From positions 93,605-157,604 of the forward strand of contig LSRX01000007.1 of assembly GCA_001939145.1 (NCBI GenBank): DNA of 64,000 nt, given 5' to 3'. The DNA is from Symbiodinium microadriaticum (lineage: Eukaryota; Sar; Dinophyceae; Suessiales; Symbiodiniaceae). The notes under the pieces are model-generated. The model had not been told where the DNA came from and did no database searches. It was given only the letters and a program-made list of their open reading frames with translations. Both the position numbers and the translations under genes were made by a program. Shown one piece after another: positions 54,616 through 64,000 of the stretch; position 1 is the stretch's first letter, and each line of letters opens with the position of its first letter.

Positions 54616-57407
54616 CTGCCAAGTTGCCATGAGGAAGTCCCATGGTCTCTTGGAGGCAGCATCCAGCATCGCATTCCGAAGCCCAGCCAGCTTCGCGGTC
54701 CTTCAAAGTCCCCCGCTTCAGGGGTTTAGGGGTTTAGGGTTTGCCCTGAAACCTTGCATCCTCCGAACACCTAGTGCTCGGAAGCCCAAAGCCACGCAAA
54801 ACCAAAGACCTCCCAAATCTAATCCGCCAAAGCACCCCCAAACACTTCCTATTATTGGAAACTTTGTATAGAATGTTTATAAGACCAAAGCCCACTCAAC
54901 CCGAATTCGCAAACGATCAATTGGGTCCTCGGCCCGCTGACGTGCACGTCGCCCATGACCTTCAAAAGCTGATCGCTTTATATACAGTCCGTTACGGGCT
55001 TCTAAAGCGGTGTTTGGGAGTTGAACATGTCCATGATCCTTGGAGGGGCTTGGGTGCTGTGGATTTTTGGAATTATGCCATCTAGCTCCCAGCACCGACC
55101 CGCGCAGAAAAAGGCCCTGGGCAAAAGTCTAGGGCCCTAGGACCATACTGAAACGCTGTTGTGGGCCATGCTGAGTCGTTGGTTAAGGAAGCGGCAAGCG
55201 GATTTTTGTGCGGAGCCTTGGAGATATAGGGTTCAGGGATTTCGACTCTCACTCTCGCAGGGCTGGCAAGGCTCCACCTTCAGGGATGTGGGGTCTCGGT
55301 GAAAGCTTAAGAAACGAAAACTCAGAACCCTGAGCCGTGGAGTCAAGAAGGCTCTAACAAGAGCTTTCGCAGCATGAAACACAAATGCCAGCATAGTATA
55401 CGTTGATTCCACTAAAGAGGCCATACAAGCATAGAATGCATCCCTGTGACCCTACTACAGCAACGACAAACCATGCAAGATCCAAGTGAAGTCCACTGCA
55501 ACGACACCCCCAAAGAAATGTAATCTAGACAATAGAACATTGCAAAGGCCAAGATTTACTCGGGACCGAGGCGAGTGGAGATAATAAAAAGTCACGAGGG
55601 CCGTTATGCACCCCATGGCCCGACGTGGGTCTTACTGTATTGTATATACATCCTGGAGTATAGGTATGGCTCATGGATGTTAGATCCCAAAAAAGTACGT
55701 CTCATTCGGGACGCCAAAACATGCAAGACCTGCAAATTGGATTCCCTAGGGCTTGTAGCGGTTTGGGCAGTGCGTACAAGCGGAGAAGGAGCCCCACCTC
55801 CAGCGTGGCGTGACCGATCTTCTGCCGAATGTGCGTCAAAGAGCTTTTATCGACCTGATGCTAGGGTTCAGAGTACAGGGTCTGTGCCGTTGAGGGCTTC
55901 TCACTTCCCTAAAAGGGGAGTCACTCTCGCGTATTGTGTCTCCATGTCCTGTGTGTGTGTGTGTGTCTTGACGCATATACCTTTGACCGTCTGTGTAAAA
56001 CGAGTCGCCGGCCCGGTCTGCGAACACTGCAAACTCTGTTCCTGCTTGCCTAGCTACGAAAAAGGCATCAAGGAGGGCTAGGGGACTATAGGGCTTCGGC
56101 TTAGGGATCTGAGAGGGCTCAGGCTTTGCTGAGGCCTTGGACCCACAGTGAACCATCTTGTTTTGCAAGCCGTTAGTGTTTGTACACGGGACCGGTGCTG
56201 ACGGATTTTGATTTTAGGGAACTTCCATGTGCCGTCTCACTCCAGCATGTCCGGAAACGAAAACTCCAACTTCGCAACTCCAAGGCCAACGGCCCACAAG
56301 CCTCACACATCGCGTCGAGAGTGAGTTCCGAGGCTTACATGCAAATCTTTAGTAAGAAAGAACCCAACAGCCGAAACGGCACGGAGGTAGAGGCCTGTAA
56401 GGCTTCCTATGAAGGTTTAGGCTAGGGTTAGGGTCCGTAACAATTAGGACAGGAACTGTGGCTGTATTATCTGTATGATCATCTACCCCAAGCTCACAGT
56501 TAATGAGCCATCATTTCCTCATCTTCCCACTTCGGGGGTAGGGGCTGAGCGTTGAGCCTTGACGCCCTAAAACCGGAACTGGGCCTTGCTCGACATCAGC
56601 ATCATTCCGCAATGGCTGTGCTGGAAGTGGGTGCACCTGACACAACCCTCGTGGCCCATCCCAACTATATTTGGTGCGTGCCTCTTTAGATAACGAACTA
56701 ACTTAAACCTTAAAGTACGTAAAACTCAACTTGCCAAATAAACTTATCCAAAATATGCTATCACATCAACCTACTGGGACCTACTGTCCAGATGCTGGGA
56801 AGTTAATCCGTACGTGCAGGTTGGACGATTCAAACATGGCCGATTCGGGTCATCGAAGCAAGATGCGAAAGCAGAGCTGCGTCTTGCCCGTTAGCAGGTT
56901 AGAGGAAGAGCGCGAAAAATCCGATACCCTCCATTGTGGTCAAGCTGCACCCTCACCTTCATTGCTACACATGTTGCTGGCTGTTGCTCGCTGTCGCTGC
57001 TACCGCTGAAGTGTTCCTTGCTTTGACTTGAGCTGACTGAAGCCTGCTGTGGAACAACCATCTTTGTCATGGTTGCATAAGTCGTAGCTCCATTGACCTT
57101 ACCCGCTGTTTCACTTGCGCCCAGTCGCAGCTTCAGTGCCGAGCTGATTTGACCTCATTTGGAGGGGTCCGTTTGCGACGCTCATGACGAAAGCGGGTCT
57201 ACTTAAGGTATAGGCTTCAGGCTCTCAGTTTTCACGCTTGGGGTTTGAAACACGCTTACAACATTGTGATTTCCGGTAGTCCATTAATTGATGCCGCTAG
57301 TCGCATACCATAGCAACGTGGGGCTTATGCTTTGTTCAGCTCATCTGCTATGCTTGAACCATGCCGCGGAAGATTCGCGCTTCTATGGGTCTGTGGCTAT
57401 AATATAG
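54616..57407. other. Mostly telomere-poor, unrecognised
   Basis: CACTCTCGCAGGGCTGGCAA at 55249 has relatives at 18275 and 40350. A 168-residue plus frame (55575-56081) includes a GT microsatellite (55951-55968) that supplies its Cys-Val run; an overlapping 110-residue minus frame (55836-56168) shares it. No domain recognised. Plus frames at 56180-56425 and 56731-57009 are also unassigned. Confidence 0.25.
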
Positions 57408-57726
57408 AAGATAAGGAGTCCCGGCACTACTTGTCCTTAATCCGGCTTCCAACTGCTCGAGGTTTACTACAGAAGACCTGGTTGAACCACAACAGGCTCC
57501 GAATTAGGTTTGTTGAAAAGCCTGACTAGAGTCAAGGCAACTCGTTGGAACAGCGCTTCGGGCTATCTATCTGTATGTGTATTGTATATATATATATATG
57601 TGGCCATGTATGTATATACACATACATACATACATACATACATACATACCTACATACCTACATACCTACGTACCTACGTACCTACGTACATACATACATA
57701 CATACATACATACATACATTCATACA

Positions 57727-57762
<36 letters not shown>

Positions 57763-57884
57763 TATATAGCGAGAGCGAGAGAGGGAGAGAGACAAAGCTG
57801 TTTAGTAAGGAACACTGCTAAGCAAGAGTACTATTAATAATTGAGGCTATCGTTTTTTGTTTTTCAACTTTTGGGCCTCTACTG
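57408..57884. mobile_element. Split family H copy enclosing a microsatellite
   Basis: Bases 57408-57466 are the reverse complement of the left half of 12728-12837 (shared CTTGTCCTTAATCCGG, TTCCAACT). Bases 57835-57882 match its right half (ATTGAGGCTAT, CAACTTTTGGG, CTCTACTGT) in direct orientation. About 370 bp, mostly CATA repeats, lie between them. Confidence 0.6.
57585..57770. repeat. CATA / CCTA / CGTA tetranucleotide array
   Basis: Pure CATA blocks surround a middle of alternating CCTACATA and CCTACGTA, with TA runs at both ends. Tyr-Ile-His-Thr frames across it are artefacts. Confidence 0.95.
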
Positions 57885-57937
57885 TGAGCTCCCTGAAGCC
57901 TCAACCTTTTCCATCAGCCGCCGTCTCATGTGTCAGG

Positions 57938-57981
57938 GGTGTGTGTGTGTGCGCGGGTGTGTGTGTGTGTGTGTGTGTGTT
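57938..57981. repeat. GT microsatellite
   Basis: Two GT runs separated by GCGCGG. Confidence 0.9.
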
Positions 57982-58056
57982 GGAGCAGCTGAATAAAAAC
58001 ACTCCCCCACTCCAAAGCCGGAGTGTGGGGTTTTGGGAAGATTTACGGCTTGAGCT

Positions 58057-58152
58057 CCAAATTGGTCCTACGTACCCATAAAGCAGAATGTAGGTTCTCG
58101 ATATTAGGAAGTATTGCTATGACGCACATAACAGTACATAGGACCCTTTGGG
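58057..58152. mobile_element. MITE-like element, family D, copy 4
   Basis: Right end AACAGTACATAGGACCCTTT plus GGG; left end CCAAATTGGTCCTACGTACC is the imperfect complement. One internal unit (GCAGAATGTAGGTTCTCGAT). Confidence 0.7.
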
Positions 58153-59050
58153 TAATGCCTTCAATACTAGAATGGACTTAGCCCTGAGGCCCTGCAGCCC
58201 CTGGACTCACACCTGGAACCTCCATCATCTTGACTGACGCCGACGTATGACCTTTCAACCCTAAACCTTTAACCGTAAAACCTTCATTACCCTTTTTGCA
58301 TCTGGTTTGCAGCGACTCAACCCCTTAATTACCCTAAAACCCTAAACCCGAATCCCGTAAACCGATCCTAAGCCCACTAACCCCCCAAAGCCCCCGAAGC
58401 CTCAGCTTGCAGCCAGAAAGCTCCAAGCCCTAAGCCCGAACCTCCAAGGCTTTAGCCTTCCAGTCTCCATCAAACTCCCCTCAAGCCTGCTTAAGGACTT
58501 AGTTTTTGCTTTTTGTTTCTATTGTTTGTCATCCTTTCCTCTTGCATGGGGTTTTAGAGTTTAGGGTTTGAGGATTTAGGGCTTTAGAGCTGCTGCGTAA
58601 TTAGGGTTTGTAGAGTTTAGCGTTTTCAGGATTTAAGGCCTTGGAGCTGCAGGGTTCGAGGCTTTTGACGAGAGGGGGTTTTATGAACGGTCTGAAGCTT
58701 GCGCAGATGCCGCGAGCTGCCACAAGTCTAAAGTCCAGAACCCCCCCCCCCCCCAACCAAAAAAATACAAAAAAAAAAGGCTCTGGAATGCATTGGCAGC
58801 TCCCAGACTCCAAAAACCCCTAGCTAAAGCCGAAACCAGACGAACGAAGCCCTGAAGAAGTCTTGATCTGACTCAAGGTAAAAACTTGAACCCCAGCGAG
58901 CCTAAGCTGCTTCATTAAGGACATATCATCTATCAGGAAGTCTACTTAGAAGGAGCCCTGCGAAGCGTAGGCTATTTAGGGTTTAGGTTTTCCTTGGTGG
59001 AGAATCGGAGTCCCGGAAATCGGTTTAGGGTTTAGGGTAGTCCCCGTCAA
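58153..59050. other. Non-coding; telomeric decay and homopolymers
   Basis: C-strand units lie at 58255-58450 and G-strand units at 58550-58660 and 58975-59040. A 14-base C run with following A-runs lies at 58741-58780. Confidence 0.55.
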
Positions 59051-59323
59051 TCAGCCAAGTGGCCTTCTGTCTTGTGGTCCAAGGTCTTCAGCACTCCAAC
59101 AATTAAAAGCCGCTGGCCGGTGACCTGGGCTGAGTGTTGGTCATGGTGTAAGCTTTGGGGTTTGGGGATTTCAACCTTCCACACTGCAGCTCCCGGACAT
59201 GCGCAAAGACCGAAACCTGTCACTCTAGCGCAGCATCAAAGTGAAGGAGTCAGGCTCTATGATACCCTATCAACTCCATCCAGTACACACCCAGAGAGCA
59301 CAGTTTAAACAAGGGGAAAGGAC

Positions 59324-60292
59324 TTAAAGCACGCACCCAAGAAGGGCATTCCACTGTACACAGATCCTTACTTGCAGTTGCTTATATGCTTCTGGCTTCC
59401 TTATGTCCGTACTGTCGGCAGAAATGCTGAAAACAACACCTGTTCCTAAGGCTTTGGGATCAGACAAAGGGGCCCGATGGGTGTCCAGATCAATGTTGAT
59501 GGTGTTCGCCAGCGCATCCAAAGTTCGTGGGCCCGTCCTCACTCTGGGCACCTGAGGCTGGGAGATCTCTGGCAAAGGAAGGCGAAGAGCCGGAGAGCTA
59601 TATAGCTGGAATCTAAGCGTGCCCGGTACGAACAAAGTGACCCTTACAGCAACCCTTTCGGATGAACCTGGTAGGGAGGCCTCGGTGTCGGTTGAGGGCC
59701 TAGAGACGCGTAAGACATGGAAGAGGATGTGACAGCGACATTGATGACATCCAGGACCCTGTTTATGTGACGGTAAGGGCACTGAGTTGTTGAGCACATT
59801 TTTTCATCCTCCAGAAAACTTCGAGTATGCAACTTGCAAGGATTCAAAGGCGGGTGGTGGCTCCGGGTATGAGATTCAAGCTCAGAGAACTTGGACGACC
59901 AAAGCCAGAAACCGTACACCCTGTGCATATTCACATCTGAGACACTCAACCGAGTTAACCGTCCTATTCACAGACTCCGGTGTCGCAACACCACTGAACT
60001 TTCACACCACAAACAGAAGCTCAATCGGGCTCCTAAACCAAGGCCCTGACACTTCTGACATGCGTCCTGCATCCGCATGAACACGACCCGACGTAAGTCT
60101 TAAATGACTCTGGGGGCTTTGTGGGTGACCGAGTGGGATAATATTTACATCTCGTACATGCAAGTCATTCCGGTCCAGATGGGCACTCTGACATGATAGA
60201 CCCATGCCAGCCCTCAGCAGTGGGATCCTGATTGCAAATGCCATTCGACAAGAGACCCCTGTGTTCAGCAACAATGGTACAGCAACCCCCAA
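59324..60292 (-). CDS. Candidate interrupted minus-strand coding region, function unknown
   Basis: Three minus-strand open segments, 60292-60002 (96 codons), 59949-59644 (101) and 59797-59324 (157), follow one another in a telomere-free island. The first and third share a frame; the second differs by one. Within the overlap, GTAAGG near 59645 and CTTAG near 59610 would join the second to the third in frame if a 35-base intron were removed, and CAAGTAAGG near 59370 is a further donor-like site. None of the segments starts with ATG, and a 97-residue plus frame overlaps (59787-60080). No family recognised. Confidence 0.15.
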
Positions 60293-60354
60293 ACCGGAAA
60301 CCCTTCAACCCTAGGTTCCATTTGTGGTAGAGCGCTCTGTCTTCAAAACGTGGA

Positions 60355-60482
60355 CTGGTGGTGGTGATTGGTGGTGGCGATGGCGTCGGTGGCAGTGGTG
60401 GTGGTGGTGTTTAGGTGGAGCTGCAGGGATGTTAGGGTTTTAGGGTCCCCGGGTTTAGGAGTCGTCGTCGTCGTCGTCGTGC
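60355..60482. repeat. GTG and GTC trinucleotide repeats
   Basis: GTGGTGG runs at 60355-60410, a telomeric TTAGGGTTTTAGGG at 60432-60445, then GTC repeats at 60461-60480. Confidence 0.85.
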
Positions 60483-61194
60483 TCCAACCTGCTCTTCTGA
60501 AGCCAATGCCAAGCCACTCGAGCCGACCGGTTGGTGGTGCCACTGACACCCAAAGCCAACAACCTGTGCTTGAGCTGACGAAAACACACAATTCTAGCTC
60601 GATGAACCAGTTTTCAACAAGCAAAGCCTGAGACATGAAAATTCACGTCTCACCTCGAACAGACAAGACTTGCGAAGAACACTGCGCGGGAAATACGGAG
60701 GGTCTACGGAGAGGTTGTGGCATACACCTCAGCTTTTAGCTGAAGCTTACAAGGTGGATGTAGATTCTACAAGCCCCTAATACTAAGATTAGGACCTCTA
60801 TTCTGCTCTGGGTTCTTTTGCTGTATAAGAACGAAACTGACATCCTAAGGAACACTCACGATTGTGCCCTAAAATCTACACTGAGCCAGACAGGAAACGT
60901 GCATGCATTCTGCATTAAACGTCTGCTTGCTTTCCGGGCTCATAGCGAAGATTCGGAGGTTGGTGTCTCAGTTCGGGTTTAGCATTAAAAAGCTTCAAGC
61001 CATTCTATAATCGTTGTACTCTGATGCTATATAGGACTATAAGAAGCGTAACTACCAGATGCGGAATTGGAATGGACGGATTGGAGTTAGGGTTTAGTAG
61101 ACCTGACCCTTTAGACCCTCGATGTTCAAGAGCGCAGTCCGAGCAACACACCCCGAAACTGCTCAGATCTAAGCCCGGGATCACTGAAACACCT
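60483..61194. other. Unrecognised
   Basis: Little telomeric sequence (61086-61095). Short frames only. Confidence 0.4.
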
Positions 61195-61385
61195 CAGCCC
61201 CTAAACCCTAAACCATTTTGCACAGCCTTGCTCTTGCCCGCCTGCCCTACACCCTAAACCCTAAACCCTATCAGCCATTAGAATAGAGTTTGGTGGGTTT
61301 CCTATACTATGATTATAATGAGGACCCCCCCTCAACAAAGAAACAACAAAAAATGTATAGGTTCCCATAGTAAACGTTATTATAC
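61195..61385. mobile_element. Telomeric tract abutting a decayed family C-like element
   Basis: CCCTAAACCCTAAACCCTAT (61251-61270) is followed at once by CAGCCATTAGAATAGAGTTT, GGTGGGTTTCC and ACTATGATTATAATGAGG, which parallel the left half at 35747 without its outer GGGGCC. The outer end appears replaced by telomeric repeats. Confidence 0.5.
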
Positions 61386-62950
61386 CCAACAGCTGCCAGC
61401 CGAGTCACGCGAGCAGAACGGTTCGGTAGAGGCAGAGCATGGTCAGAAAGATAGGCTCGTCGGCTCGCTCAGGTTTTTTGTCCAACTCGGAGCGTAACCC
61501 AAAAAGAAGCAAGGCCCAAGTGCAGCCCCGCCTTTTGGGGAAATGTAGGACAAAAAACCCGCGAATGCTAAGCGTCAGACATGGTCAGAGCCCAAACAGA
61601 CGGCAAGTGCAAGGCAAGAAGATGAAGCAAAACGCCAAACATCATCAGCCCTTAAAACCCAAAAGATATGCTGCTAACTCCGCTGAGAACAAGTTTGCCA
61701 CAACGAGCTTCTACCCCAAAACCCGTAGCAAGACAACCCAACAGCGTGACCAAGGTCACAGAATTTGAAGCCCTCAACTAGGATTTAGGGTTGAGGGTTT
61801 AGGGTCCGTGCGGCAATGCCCAACTTCCAAACCCTCTACCCAACTTCCACTTGTTGTGGGAACCGGGAGCCAGTGGAGGTTCGGTGCTGGGCACTGCAAC
61901 TCCTACCGTGAGGATCTGAAAACATGCGCAAAAAGCTAAACACAAAAGGCAGACCGTACCAAACCTTATGAAATCCCACAGAACCCTCATGAAGAGGGTT
62001 CCGTTTAGGGTTTAGGGCTGTCCATTTTTTCGGCTCTAGGGTGTTGGGGGAGATCTTGTTGGATATCTCTTGGACATTTGCAAGAGGCATCCAGTTTGAG
62101 AGGAGACGTGTTTGAGCAGCATCAGGGCAGAAGCTCCGGTTTAAGGGGATTTTCGGATTGAAGTTGATGGGAGGGGTGAGGAAAGAGCGGGGCAATCATC
62201 ACCCGGAGCCACAAGTTCGCGGCGTGCCTACACCTGCTTCTCAGTCAAACTTAACTTCTTAAGTGCAGGCCGACACAAGGCAAGCAGCCTAAACCCTCAA
62301 CCCTTACTAAAGCCTGCTAAGCCCTGTACCATAAACCCTACCAAACGGTACGCCCCCAAACCTTACGCCGAACCCTCAACCCTCAACCCCGAGTCGCCTA
62401 AGCTATCCCAAACTCTGCAAAACAAACTCTCAGGACACCATGAAGCCCCTGCAAAAGCCCTGAACCCTAAACGCCCAATCCCAATGACAAATCTGGCTTT
62501 TTGGCAAGCCCAAAGAAACAAGGAAGCCTGCGTCAAGCGCCTTATACAAACACTATGGAGCCCAAGAGCAAGACACCTTTGCCCTCCCAAGTTCCCAAGC
62601 CCCGACATCAAAGCTGAGGCCTCTGTGGCGAAAGGCTTCCATCGTATGTTTGGAGGCTAGAGGTTCGGACCGTAACCGCCAGCCCTTAAAGGTCCTAAAC
62701 TGACAAGAATGAGTCTTTCTGTTTTGGCGCTATAGTGCTTAGGATTTAGGGCGCTCAAGGTCTAGGGTCGTGGAGAAAGGCACAAGAAGGGGCTGGGATG
62801 AGGAGGGTCTTGGCTTGCGGTCCCTAAACACTAAACCCTAAGGCGCGTGGGGGCATAACGCCCCCCCGCTGGCGAAGGGATTCGCAACTGCTGAAGCCCC
62901 AGCTCGGAAAGAAAGCAACAATGCCAGTAGGGGGGAGCGTATGTATGCAT
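61386..62950. other. Non-coding or unrecognised
   Basis: A Lys/Gln/Arg-rich 109-codon plus frame (61439-61768) and a 119-codon minus frame (61836-62195). The minus frame crosses the telomeric unit at 62004-62018, so it is doubtful. C-strand telomere derivatives lie at 62288-62345 and 62375-62475. Confidence 0.3.
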
Positions 62951-62980
62951 GTGTATATATATATATATATTAATATATTA

Positions 62981-63011
<31 letters not shown>

Positions 63012-63114
63012 TATATAGATATATATAGACACGGAGAGAGAGAGAGAGATAGACAACAACAAAGTACATCGACAGATAGATACACAGATAGACAGGTAGA
63101 TAGATAGATGGATA
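62951..63114. repeat. TA / GA / GATA composite microsatellite
   Basis: TA runs, GATATATAGATATATA, GAGAGAGAGA and CAGATAGATAGATAGATGG. Confidence 0.9.
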
Positions 63115-64000
63115 TGCTGTTTAGGATTTGGGGATCTGGGGTTGAAGGTTCAAGGCCCGTTTCTTCAGATTCAGGTACAAAGTGCTCCTACCACTCAGTG
63201 GCTCGTCATTGAACACAGAGATGGCTGCAGGGGCCAACAGGCAGTTCTCAAAGGTGTCCAACAACTGTTCCTGAACCATTCCTAAACTACTAAACCCCAC
63301 ATACCCTAAACCCCAAATACCCTATACCCTATAGCCCCTATGTCCTAAGCCTTTCTTCTGGACAATGCAGCTCCCCCGGCTGTAGGCTACGGTTACGCTG
63401 AAACTACATCAACGAAGCAACATCCCAGTTCTCGATCGTAGAGCTTTTCCTGTCGACTCTCGCTTTGACCTAAAGACTGGTAGGGCTGGAGGATGTACGG
63501 GTAGGGTTTCACAGGCTGCAAGGTGCCAAAAACACAGAAGGGCACACTGCAGGCAGCTTTTTTCGACTGAAACTTGGACTCAGTGCTACTGCGGTCACAA
63601 TCCAATCTGGAGGCCCTCCTGCGTGACGAAGGGCAGAAACGAGGCAAAAACACAAATAAAACAGCCACAACACAGCCTTGTTGTACTCGACACCCTAACC
63701 CCAACCGCTTCACGAGCCCAAAGCCTCCTAACGCCTAAACTCGCAAAGCACACTAGCATAAGCTAGTAGAAAGAACGGATCTGCAGCTTCTTGGCTGCAT
63801 ATGCTTGCAGCAAAACTAAGGTTCAGGGCTTAGGCTCACTCTGAGTGCCCTTAGAAAGACGGCGCAATACAAAGAATCCTTTTGGCGTCTGTCCAAGTTT
63901 GCAGTTCGTTCGATACATCACATAAGTGTTGCTCGAGCCAAGGAAAAGCCAAAGAAGGTGTTGTGCAGCTTTAGGGCCAGGGGCTTGCACACTTCATCCG
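63115..64000. other. Non-coding or unrecognised
   Basis: C-strand telomere derivatives at 63283-63340. A 106-residue minus frame (63393-63713) has no recognised domain. Confidence 0.35.

Larger units (their letters stand above)
1..64000. other. Gene-poor nuclear region saturated with degenerate TTTAGGG telomere-type repeats
   Basis: Short runs of TTTAGGG or its complement CCCTAAA, with one- or two-base variants such as TTTGGGG, CTTAGGG and CCCTGAA, recur in nearly every kilobase. Both orientations are mixed, with no polarity along the window. The heptamer is the known telomere unit of plants, many algae and several alveolates. No ribosomal RNA, transposase, reverse transcriptase or conserved enzyme motif was recognised on either strand. 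I infer eukaryotic intergenic or heterochromatin-like DNA; the species is not determinable from sequence alone. Confidence 0.8.

Noticed and set aside
55575..56081. 168-codon gene
   Set aside because: Part of it is a GT microsatellite, the opposite strand is also open, and no domain is recognised. Kept only as an unassigned frame.
1..64000. Bacterial, plasmid or phage origin
   Set aside because: No operons, conserved prokaryotic genes or ribosome-binding patterns. Microsatellites and telomeric heptamers point to a eukaryotic nucleus.
1..64000. Organellar genome
   Set aside because: No cox1, cob, rRNA fragments or plastid genes recognised. Telomeric heptamers fit nuclear DNA better.

Overview
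This 64 kb window looks like gene-poor eukaryotic nuclear DNA. No bacterial-type gene, rRNA, convincing tRNA or recognisable protein family can be read in it. The main signal is a telomere-type heptamer, TTTAGGG/CCCTAAA, scattered from end to end in both orientations, in short clean tracts and in heavily decayed form. TTTAGGG telomeres are known from land plants, many green algae, cryptophytes and several alveolates, including dinoflagellates and coccidia such as Eimeria, whose chromosomes also carry internal AAACCCT repeats. I lean towards an alveolate or another microbial alga with a repeat-rich genome. This is inference, because no diagnostic gene is present.

A second layer is a set of small (about 70-200 bp) non-coding elements with long terminal inverted repeats (TIRs), which resemble MITEs. 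I separate about a dozen families, labelled A to R here. The clearest are A (1.1, 5.95 and 9.5 kb), B (22.2 and 28.9 kb), C (32.4, 35.7 and 49.9 kb plus fragments), D with its relative E (9.9, 26.4, 50.1, 53.5 and 58.1 kb), F (19.7 kb), G (2.9 kb), H (12.7 kb, split copy at 57.4-57.9 kb), J (5.7 and 17.9 kb) and L (0.8 and 22.8 kb). No transposase or reverse transcriptase is visible, so any movement depended on enzymes encoded elsewhere.

A third layer is tandem repeats: a 20-23 bp array at 3.3 kb, a hairpin-rich ~120-148 bp satellite at 14.4-15.2 kb, a 39 bp repeat inside a family D element, a 23 bp repeat at 51.0 kb, a ~45 bp higher-order telomeric repeat at 47.0 kb, a CAA/ACT/CTG microsatellite at 42.3-42.7 kb, and many TA, CA/GT and CATA tracts.

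The layers interact. Telomeric heptamers sit inside a family A element (9.5 kb), inside one arm of a tandem duplication (6.4 kb), against broken ends of family C elements (35.7 and 61.27 kb), between direct repeats (19.05 and 21.15 kb), and as a head-to-head telomere-like junction bounded by a 9 bp duplication (17.70-17.74 kb). Together these suggest repeated capture or addition of telomeric DNA at chromosome breaks, followed by decay.

Coding evidence is weak. Many open frames come from low-complexity DNA, and many begin at GTG or TTG rather than ATG. Telomere-poor islands at 8.3-9.0, 15.2-16.7, 34.0-35.0, 46.5-46.9, 47.5-48.2, 55.5-57.2 and 59.0-60.3 kb are the best places to look for spliced genes. 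The best candidate is on the minus strand at 34.04-34.49 kb: two open segments joined in frame by a 136-nt GT-AG intron with an ideal donor and a good acceptor. A single N at 5780 inside a near-duplication marks an assembly problem.
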